From: Tabrizicola_A aquatica | Lineage (GTDB): Bacteria; Pseudomonadota; Alphaproteobacteria; Rhodobacterales; Rhodobacteraceae | Length of the DNA stretch: 64,000 nt | Assembly (NCBI GenBank): GCA_965194375.1 | Contig: CBDAEL010000002.1 | Direction: 5' to 3' (one strand) | Shown here: positions 58,042 to 64,000 of the stretch, in pieces | Layout: each line of letters opens with the position of its first letter | Numbering within the stretch: position 1 is the first letter of the stretch | Notes under the pieces: generated by a model | What the model was told of the DNA's origin: nothing | Databases searched by the model: none | Seen by the model: only the letters and a program-made list of their open reading frames with translations | Program-made: the position numbers and the translations under genes

Positions 58042-58650
58042 ATGCCCGAGATTGTCACCTCTCCGGTCTTGCTGATCCTTGTCGGGGTCTTGGGCTATCT
58101 GTTGGGGTCGGTGCCGTTTGGCATTGTGATCACCCGCGCGCTGGGCTTGGGCGATTTGCGCGCCATTGGCTCGGGCAATATTGGCGCGACCAATGTCTTG
58201 CGCACGGGGCATAAGGGGGCGGCACTGGCGACCCTTTTGCTGGATGCGGGCAAGGGGGCGATTGCGGTCTTGATCGCGCGATTTGCTGTGGGCGAGGATG
58301 CAGCACAGGTGGCGGGCGGCATGGCCTTCTTGGGCCATCTCTTCCCGGTCTGGCTGGGCTTCAAGGGTGGCAAGGGCGTGGCGACCTTTCTCGGCACGCT
58401 GATCGCGCTGGCATGGCCCGTCGGCCTCGCGGCCTGCGCCACATGGGCGGTCACTGCGGCCATCACGCGCATCTCGTCGCTTTCGGCGCTGGTCGCGGCG
58501 GCGCTGTCGGGCCTATGGTGCTTTGTGTTCAGCCGCGGTGATCTGCTGATCCTGACCTTTGCCCTGATGGTGCTGGTCTACATCCGCCACTGGCCCAACC
58601 TGCAGCGCGTCAAAGCCGGGACCGAGCCGAAAATCGGGCAAAAGAGCTAA
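58042..58650 (+). CDS. plsY: Glycerol-3-phosphate acyltransferase PlsY
   Basis: 202 aa, about five helices. The three active-site loops are visible: GSVPFGIVITRALG (acyl-phosphate), GSGNIGATNVLRTGHKGAAL (phosphate binding), and GHLFPVWLGFKGGKGVAT. It acylates glycerol-3-phosphate from acyl-phosphate, starting phospholipid synthesis. Directly follows pyrC' with no gap, so it is likely co-transcribed with the pyrimidine genes. Confidence 0.95.
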   Translation: MPEIVTSPVLLILVGVLGYLLGSVPFGIVITRALGLGDLRAIGSGNIGATNVLRTGHKGAALATLLLDAGKGAIAVLIARFAVGEDAAQVAGGMAFLGHLFPVWLGFKGGKGVATFLGTLIALAWPVGLAACATWAVTAAITRISSLSALVAAALSGLWCFVFSRGDLLILTFALMVLVYIRHWPNLQRVKAGTEPKIGQKS

Positions 58651-58661
58651 GCGGGATACGT

Positions 58662-58678
58662 GCCCGGCGGGGCCGGGC
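58662..58678. terminator. Bidirectional hairpin between plsY and gshA
   Basis: GCCCGGC-GGG-GCCGGGC, seven perfect pairs in the 34-bp gap between convergent genes. Confidence 0.6.
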
Positions 58679-58684
58679 GCTGGG

Positions 58685-60031
58685 TTACAGGCTCGCCGCC
58701 TCATAGATGCGGCTCAAATCCCCGCCCCAGTCCCCGTTGTAAAGATCAAGCCAGCGGTCGGCCTGCACCCGTCCGGCCTTCAGCGAGGTGACGAGCGGTG
58801 CAAGGTAGGTTTCTTCCCCCAGCCCCCGCGCTGCCAACCCGGCATGCGACAGCCCCACCGCAGCGCGTGCCAGATCGGCCAGCTTCACGCCATTCGCCTC
58901 ACCCTGCAGGGCGGACACTGAGGCGGCCACGCGCAAGCCCTCGCGGGTGTCGGCATCAAGGCCCTTGACCAGATCCCACGCGGCATCGAGCGCGGTTTGG
59001 TCATACATCAGCCCCACCCAAAAGGCCGGGAGCGCGTTGATATGGGCCTGATCGCCACAATCCGCGCCCCGCATTTCAATGTATTTCTTGACCCGCGCCT
59101 CGGGGAACACGGTCGTCATGTGGTCGGCCCAATCCGACAGCGTCGGCTTCTCCCCCGGCAGAGCGGGCAACTCGCCCTTCAGGAAATTGCGGAAGGATTG
59201 GCCAAGGGCGTTGATGTATGCGCCGTCGCGGTAGACGAAATACATCGGCACGTCCAAAACCCAATCTACATAGCGCTGAAAGCCCATGCCCTCTTCGAAC
59301 GCCCAAGGCAGCATGCCGGTGCGGGTGGCATCCAGATCGCGCCAGATGCGGCTGCGCCACGACTTGTGGCCATTGGGCTTGCCATCAAAGAAGGGCGAGG
59401 AGGCGAAAAGCGCCGTTGCCACCGGCTGCAGGGCCAAGGACACGCGCAGCTTTTTCACCATATCCGCTTCGGAGGCGTAGTCGAGGTTCACCTGCGTGGT
59501 CGAGGTGCGGTACATCATCTGCGTGCCGTGGGTGCCCACGGTTTGCATATAGCCCGTCATCAGCCGATAGCGGCCCTTGGGCATGACGGGCATGGTGTCA
59601 TGACCCCATTCCGGGGCGGCACCGATGCCCATGAACCGAATGCCCAAAGGTGTCGCGATGCTGGCGACCTCATCAAAATGGGTCTGCAATTCCGCCGCCA
59701 CGTCATGCATATTTGGCAAGGCCGCGCCCGACAGCTCAAACTGCCCGCCGGGTTCAAGACTGATATTCGCGCCATTGCGGGTCAGGCCAATGACATTGTC
59801 GCCCTCACGCAGGGGGGTCCAGCCATAGCGCGACTCAAGCTGTTGAAACAGCGTCGAAATCGACGCGTCTCCCGCATAGGGCAGCGGTGCGCGGGTGGCG
59901 GTGAGCCAGCCAAACTTTTCATGCTCGGTGCCAATGCGCCATTGGTCCTTGGGCTTGCAGCCCGAGGCCATATATTCGGCAAGCTGCTCAAACCGCTCGA
60001 TCGGGCCACCGCCGGACTGGGGAATCGACAT
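58685..60031 (-). CDS. gshA: Glutamate-cysteine ligase
   Basis: 448 aa of the plant/alphaproteobacterial type of glutamate-cysteine ligase. RIGTEHEKFGW (catalytic acidic residues), LEPGGQFELSGA, and YMQTVGTHGTQMMYRTSTTQVNLDYAS are the signatures. It joins glutamate and cysteine with ATP, the first step of glutathione synthesis. gshB is not in the window. Confidence 0.95.
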   Translation of the reverse strand: MSIPQSGGGPIERFEQLAEYMASGCKPKDQWRIGTEHEKFGWLTATRAPLPYAGDASISTLFQQLESRYGWTPLREGDNVIGLTRNGANISLEPGGQFELSGAALPNMHDVAAELQTHFDEVASIATPLGIRFMGIGAAPEWGHDTMPVMPKGRYRLMTGYMQTVGTHGTQMMYRTSTTQVNLDYASEADMVKKLRVSLALQPVATALFASSPFFDGKPNGHKSWRSRIWRDLDATRTGMLPWAFEEGMGFQRYVDWVLDVPMYFVYRDGAYINALGQSFRNFLKGELPALPGEKPTLSDWADHMTTVFPEARVKKYIEMRGADCGDQAHINALPAFWVGLMYDQTALDAAWDLVKGLDADTREGLRVAASVSALQGEANGVKLADLARAAVGLSHAGLAARGLGEETYLAPLVTSLKAGRVQADRWLDLYNGDWGGDLSRIYEAASL

Positions 60032-60083
60032 CTGGGGGGCCTCTCACTTCATTGCCGTCAAGGTGGATAGACCTGCGGTCCTT

Positions 60084-60104
60084 TGCGCCTTAAGTCAAGG
60101 CGCA
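60084..60104. terminator. Hairpin in the gap upstream of gshA
   Basis: TGCGCCTT-AAGTC-AAGGCGCA, eight perfect pairs, about 53 bp upstream of gshA and 90 bp after the end of the small membrane gene that precedes it on the strand. It likely ends the rsmE unit. Confidence 0.5.
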
Positions 60105-60193
60105 GAGGGCAGGAAGTTCTGCGATCTCTGTGCTCTAATCCAGATGACAGGCTGATGACGAAGCCTTTGTCTCGCCCGCACGCACGGCACAAA

Positions 60194-60739
60194 TCAGGCG
60201 ACCAGACCCTTGCCCTTGCGGTGCCAGATCAGCACCATATCCGAGGGGCCAGAGGCCAAAAGCCCGGGGCCGCTGGCCGGGGAACTGGGCGATAGCGCGG
60301 CCAGCACGGCAGCCATATCCAGCCCCGGAAGGGCGGTGAAACCATCAAAGAGCGCCTCCGCCCCGGCGGCATCGACCGGGATCAGCAAGGCCTGACCGTC
60401 GCGCTGTTTCAACCGCCACAGGCGGCGCCCGTGCAAGGTCATCAGGCGCAGTTCGGTCAGATCGGACAGGCTGACCGCGCCGCCAAAGCTGGGCCCGAAA
60501 TAGCGGACCTCGCCTTCGATCACTTCAACAAAGCCGGGGGCTGCGATGTCTTGCGCAAAGCGCATCCGACGCCAGCCCGACAGCGCCCATGCTGCGGACA
60601 AGGCCAGAACGGCAAGGCCAGCGCTCAGCGGGATCGGCCCGCTGCGGGTGGCAAGCCATAGGCCCAAAAGCGCAAGGCAGGCGGCAAGGATCACCTCACG
60701 CCAGCGGCGCAAAGCGGCCAGCGCCTCGGGGCGGATCAT
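60194..60739 (-). CDS. Membrane protein of unknown function
   Basis: 181 aa from the ATG at 60739. Two hydrophobic helices at about 15-55 (ILAACLALLGLWLA, GLAVLALSAAWALSG), then a soluble part with a PH-like or beta-rich pattern (FVEVIEGEVRYFGPSFGGAVSL) and an Ala/Leu-rich end. No family recognised. The ATG overlaps the rsmE stop (ATGA), so it is translated with rsmE. Confidence 0.7.
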   Translation of the reverse strand: MIRPEALAALRRWREVILAACLALLGLWLATRSGPIPLSAGLAVLALSAAWALSGWRRMRFAQDIAAPGFVEVIEGEVRYFGPSFGGAVSLSDLTELRLMTLHGRRLWRLKQRDGQALLIPVDAAGAEALFDGFTALPGLDMAAVLAALSPSSPASGPGLLASGPSDMVLIWHRKGKGLVA

Positions 60740-61461
60740 TGCCAATCCCCCACGGTTGATTGCCACAGAACCAGCGCGGCCAATGCCGCCGTCTCGGCCC
60801 GCAGGATGCGCGGGCCAAGGGCTAGGGGGCGCACGAAGGGCAGCGCGCGCAGACGGGTTTTTTCCTCTTCCGAAAAGCCGCCCTCAGGGCCGATCAAGAT
60901 GGCCGCCGGACCCGCGATGACCGCCGCAGGCGTGGAAGAGCCTTTGGCAAGTGTTTCATCCGCCCAATGCAACGCGCGCCCCTCGGGCCAGTTTGACAGA
61001 ACGCGGTCTAGCGGCTGCAGATCGTCCACCTTTGGCACAAAGGTGGCGCCGCATTGCTCGGCGGCTTCCACGGCATGGGCGGTTTGTTTGTCCACCCGCC
61101 AGCGTTCCGAATTCATGTGGCGCGTCGCCACCGGCATCAGCCGCGCCACGCCAAGCTCCACCGCTTTTTCAACGATGAAGGCGGTCCGGTCCTTTTTCAC
61201 GGGCGTGAACATCAGCCACAGGTCTGGCGGCATCACTTGCGGCGCGGTTTCAGTCTGACAGACCGCAATCCCTTGCCGCTTGCCCGCCTCGACCACCTCG
61301 GCCTGCCATTCGCCGTCGCGACCGTTGAACAGCGCGACATGTGCCCAGCGCGCCAGCCGCATCACATTGAACAGGTAATTCGCAGCCTCTGGCCCTAGGG
61401 CCACGGCTTGCCCCGTGCCCAAGGGCTGATCTACATACAGGCGGACCTTTGGCTTTTCCAT
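60736..61461 (-). CDS. rsmE: 16S rRNA m3U1498 methyltransferase RsmE
   Basis: 241 aa from the ATG at 61461. SPOUT methyltransferase with the trefoil-knot end: ILIGPEGGFSEEEKTRLRAL and LGPRILRAETAALAALVLWQ; before that VKKDRTAFIVEKAVELGV. It methylates U1498 of 16S rRNA. Longer upstream frames overlap ubiA on the other strand and are not used. Divergent from ubiA with only 12 bp between starts. Confidence 0.95.
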   Translation of the reverse strand: MEKPKVRLYVDQPLGTGQAVALGPEAANYLFNVMRLARWAHVALFNGRDGEWQAEVVEAGKRQGIAVCQTETAPQVMPPDLWLMFTPVKKDRTAFIVEKAVELGVARLMPVATRHMNSERWRVDKQTAHAVEAAEQCGATFVPKVDDLQPLDRVLSNWPEGRALHWADETLAKGSSTPAAVIAGPAAILIGPEGGFSEEEKTRLRALPFVRPLALGPRILRAETAALAALVLWQSTVGDWQ

Positions 61462-61473
61462 GAAAGTGACCCT

Positions 61474-62448
61474 ATGACCGAGCCGCAGAAAATGCCAGAG
61501 GCTGCCAACCTCACGGCTGCCGCCCCAGTTGCCGACGCTCCCAAGGGCAATTGGGTGGATCGCTTTGCGCCCGCGCCTTGGGTGCCCTACCTGCGCCTCA
61601 GCCGGGCAGATCGCCCGATCGGGACCTGGCTTTTGTATACTCCCTGCCTCTGGGGTGTAGCGCTTGCCGCCATGGCCGACAGTTTCCGGCTCTGGGATCT
61701 GTGGATTGTGCTGTCCTGTGGACTCGGGGCCTTCCTGATGCGCGGGGCAGGGTGCACGTGGAATGACATCACCGACCGCGACTTTGACGCGGCGGTGACG
61801 CGCACCCGCTCGCGGCCGATTCCCTCGGGGCAGGTGACGGTAAGGGCGGCGCTGGTGTGGATGGTGGCGCAGGCGCTGTTCGCGGCGCTGATCCTGTTCA
61901 GCTATAACTGGCTGGCGATCGGGCTGGGGATCGCCTCGCTCGTGCTGGTGCTCATCTACCCCTTTGCCAAGCGCTTCACGTGGTGGCCACAGGTGTTCTT
62001 GGGCTTGGCCTTCAACTGGGGCGCGGTTTTGGCCTATGCGGCTCATGCTGGCCATGTCGGGCTCCCCGCCCTCTTTCTTTATGCCGCCGGGATCAGTTGG
62101 ACGCTCTATTACGACACGATCTATGCCCATCAGGACAAAGAGGATGATGCGTTGATCGGGGTCAAATCCACCGCGCGGCTCTTTGGCACGCGGTCGCGCC
62201 AGTGGCTCTGGGGCTTTGCAATGTTGACCATGGTGCTGGCCAGTGCCGCGATTGTCACCACGCCTGCAACCGGGGTCTGGCCGCCCTTGGTGGCCTTGGC
62301 GGGGGTCTGGGGCTTTGGCTGGCATCTGGCTTGGCAGATGCGGCGGCTGGATCTTGAGGATCCGACTTCCTGCATGGTGATCTTTCGGGCCAATCGGGAT
62401 GCGGGCTTGGCGCTTGCGCTATTTCTTGCCGCAGCGGCGTTCCTTTGA
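61474..62448 (+). CDS. ubiA: 4-hydroxybenzoate polyprenyltransferase
   Basis: 324 aa from the ATG at 61474. UbiA with eight to nine helices; the first Asp-rich motif NDITDRDFDAAVTRTRSRPI and the second DTIYAHQDKEDDALIGVKST bind the prenyl diphosphate. Makes 3-polyprenyl-4-hydroxybenzoate in ubiquinone synthesis. The N-terminal 35 residues are a polar extension. The motif TRSRPIPSGQ also occurs in the related ctaB of this window. Confidence 0.95.
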   Translation: MTEPQKMPEAANLTAAAPVADAPKGNWVDRFAPAPWVPYLRLSRADRPIGTWLLYTPCLWGVALAAMADSFRLWDLWIVLSCGLGAFLMRGAGCTWNDITDRDFDAAVTRTRSRPIPSGQVTVRAALVWMVAQALFAALILFSYNWLAIGLGIASLVLVLIYPFAKRFTWWPQVFLGLAFNWGAVLAYAAHAGHVGLPALFLYAAGISWTLYYDTIYAHQDKEDDALIGVKSTARLFGTRSRQWLWGFAMLTMVLASAAIVTTPATGVWPPLVALAGVWGFGWHLAWQMRRLDLEDPTSCMVIFRANRDAGLALALFLAAAAFL

Positions 62449-62493
62449 TTGATCCTGCCGATGTCGCCCGCTAAGCATTTGCAGCGCTTAAGA

Positions 62494-64000
62494 ATGATGA
62501 ATGGCCTGATCTCGGTGATAAAGCTGCCTTCCCTAAGACTGACGCCCGCTCTGGCGACGGTGATCGCCTTTGCGGCGGCGGCCTGTCTGTCGGTGCTGAT
62601 CGCTTGGGCGGCGGTTCTCTTGATGGAACGGCTGGCAGAGCGGGCGGTACGGTCTGCTTTGCTGACGCAAGGGGTGACCTATGCCACCGTCAACGCCGAT
62701 GGTCTGCGCATGGAACTTAGCGGCACCGCCGACACTGAGGCGCAGCGCTACAGGGCGATCAACATCGTCGGGTCGGTGATCGATGCCACCCGGATTCAGG
62801 ACCTGATGGAAGTCACCCCTGTGCGGGCCGTCGAAGCGCCGCGCTTTTCGCTGGAGATCCTGCGCAATGACGATGGCATCCAGCTGATCGGTCTTTTGCC
62901 AGAGGGCGAAACCAAGGACGCGCTTTTGGCCGAGGCGGAGGCCTTGCAGCCCGACACCGAATTGCAGGACATGCTGGAAACCGCCGCCTATGCCCCGCCC
63001 GAGACGTGGGGCCCGGCGCTGGACTTTGCCCGCAAGGCGCTGGCGCTTTTGCCGCGCTCCAAGATCACCGTAGATGCCACCACGGTTCGGATCACGGCCA
63101 TCGCAGCCTCGGAGGCGCAAAAGCGCAGCTTTGAGACCAGCCTCTCGGCGGGGCAGCCTGAGGGTGTGCGCGTCAGCTATGAGATTTCTGCGCCGCGCCC
63201 GGTGATCACACCCTTCACGCTGCGCTTTGTCATCGATGCGGAAGGGCCGCGCTTTGACGCCTGTTCCGCCGATACTGACCGCGCCCGCATGCGCATTGTT
63301 GCCGCCGCGACAGCAGCAGGTGCGGTGGGCCGACAAACCTGTGTGATCGGTCTGGGCGTGCCCAGCCCCTCATGGGGCGAGGCCGCAGAAATTGGGATCA
63401 AGGCCGTGGCTACGCTCAAGGCCGCAACGATCACTTTCAAGGATGCTGATGTCAGCTTGCAGGCCGCCGCATCAGTGTCGCAGGCCGAGTTTGACCGGGT
63501 GGTGGGCGAGTTGGAGGCGGATTTGCCGCCGGTCTTTTCGCTGACCGCAACGCTGGACAAGGCCGAAAACGCCACGCAGGGACCGGCCGAGTTCACCGCT
63601 GTTCTTGCGCCTGAAACGGGGCGGGTGGAACTGCGCGGTCGTTTGGCCGATGATCTGCAACGCAGCGCCGTGGACAGTTTCGCCAAAGCCGCCTTTGGCA
63701 GCACCAATGTTTATCAAGCCACCCGTCTGGATGCGGATCTGCCCGATGGCTGGCCGATCCGGGTGCTGGCAGGCCTGCAGGCCTTGGCCGAGTTGGACCA
63801 TGGCAGCCTCTTGGTCCGGGCTGACACGGTGGAGGTTGGCGGTGTCACCGGTTCGCAAGGAGCGCGGGCGCGGATCGCGCAGATATTGTCGGAAAAGCTG
63901 GGGCAGGGCCAAAGCTACAAGGTAAACGTGACCTATGTCGAGGCGCTGGACCCTGTCGCGTCCGTGCCGACCCCCGACGAATGTCTTGCCGATCTCAATG
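62494..64000 (+). CDS. OmpA-family/BON-like envelope protein, N-terminal part (cut by window edge)
   Basis: Open frame from ATG ATG at 62494 (an in-frame ATG at 62461 is also possible) to the window end, 502 codons seen, no stop. A signal anchor (TPALATVIAFAAAACLSVLIAWAAVLL) is followed by repeated modules with VDATTVRITAIAAS, VSYEISAPRPVITPFTLRF and VELRGRLADDLQRSAVDSF, which look like BON/SIMPL-like beta-alpha units. Rhodobacterales proteins with this layout end in an OmpA peptidoglycan-binding domain; that part would be beyond the edge. Identity is therefore inference. Confidence 0.65.
   Translation, partial: MMNGLISVIKLPSLRLTPALATVIAFAAAACLSVLIAWAAVLLMERLAERAVRSALLTQGVTYATVNADGLRMELSGTADTEAQRYRAINIVGSVIDATRIQDLMEVTPVRAVEAPRFSLEILRNDDGIQLIGLLPEGETKDALLAEAEALQPDTELQDMLETAAYAPPETWGPALDFARKALALLPRSKITVDATTVRITAIAASEAQKRSFETSLSAGQPEGVRVSYEISAPRPVITPFTLRFVIDAEGPRFDACSADTDRARMRIVAAATAAGAVGRQTCVIGLGVPSPSWGEAAEIGIKAVATLKAATITFKDADVSLQAAASVSQAEFDRVVGELEADLPPVFSLTATLDKAENATQGPAEFTAVLAPETGRVELRGRLADDLQRSAVDSFAKAAFGSTNVYQATRLDADLPDGWPIRVLAGLQALAELDHGSLLVRADTVEVGGVTGSQGARARIAQILSEKLGQGQSYKVNVTYVEALDPVASVPTPDECLADLN

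Overview
The window is GC-rich alphaproteobacterial chromosome and most likely comes from a member of the Rhodobacteraceae. The evidence is the aa3 cytochrome oxidase cluster order (coxB-ctaB-small TM protein-ctaG-coxC-surf1-thrC-M16 protease), mmcB behind an alphaproteobacterial LexA box, a tRNA-His that lacks G-1 and has U72/A73, small families seen mainly in this order (DUF2948, DUF6324-like, DUF2478), and a GAGTATTT intergenic motif. Everything is read from sequence alone; family names are from memory of motifs and length, not from searches.

Layout. 1-4696 is accessory DNA facing the 3' end of a tRNA-Ser(CGA) gene. It holds an IS3-family end, a helicase-associated-domain fragment, and a three-gene translationally coupled cassette (trimethylamine-dehydrogenase-like flavoprotein, 65-aa Cys/His membrane peptide, MOSC protein) bracketed by about 255-bp direct repeats. 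From 4697 on the window is ordinary chromosome. 4952-10436: a DUF2059 protein and a capsule export/Kdo-transferase set (kpsS, OPX lipoprotein, kpsC). 10648-13451: riboflavin operon with nusB (ribE, ribB fused to a degenerate RibA domain, ribH, nusB). 13613-15602: META-domain lipoprotein, a small membrane protein, a probable 6S-like RNA, SOS-controlled mmcB, a DUF6324-like gene and tRNA-His. 15738-19636: tex and tldD, convergent. 19818-24010: oxidase assembly operon, apparently without subunit I. 24020-32108: thrC, M16 peptidase, acetyltransferase, DUF1697, MBL hydrolase, FAD-linked oxidase, DUF2478, cytochrome P450.

32214-36473: murA neighbourhood (55-aa basic protein, murA, DUF2948), tRNA-Thr, and divergent hemE/hemC. 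36477-43142: MFS carrier, a second FAD-linked oxidase, and a tesA-like esterase divergent from a YbbA/YbbP-type ABC pair with overlapping start codons. 43226-50100: periplasmic protein, alpha/beta hydrolase, gabD, SDR plus aminotransferase, peptidoglycan-binding protein, trans-sulfuration PLP enzyme. 50205-50861: hsp20 with a candidate heat-shock promoter and a ROSE-like RNA thermometer. 50964-53283: an SH3/DUF1236 gene broken by a stop codon in its signal peptide, a trypsin-like protease, and yqgE. 53413-64000: DsbD-N-like protein, an Fe-S-less uracil-DNA glycosylase, pyrB, two small membrane proteins, a non-catalytic pyrC', plsY, gshA, rsmE, ubiA and a truncated OmpA-family gene.

Genes that work together: heme and copper supply for the oxidase (ctaB, ctaG, surf1, with hemE/hemC elsewhere), flavin supply (rib genes), pyrimidine synthesis (pyrB with pyrC'), SOS response (mmcB) and heat shock (hsp20). 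The most rewarding non-coding signals are the 6S-like RNA with its own sigma70-type promoter, the hsp20 thermometer, the LexA and FNR-type boxes, and the repeated 3'-end motif.
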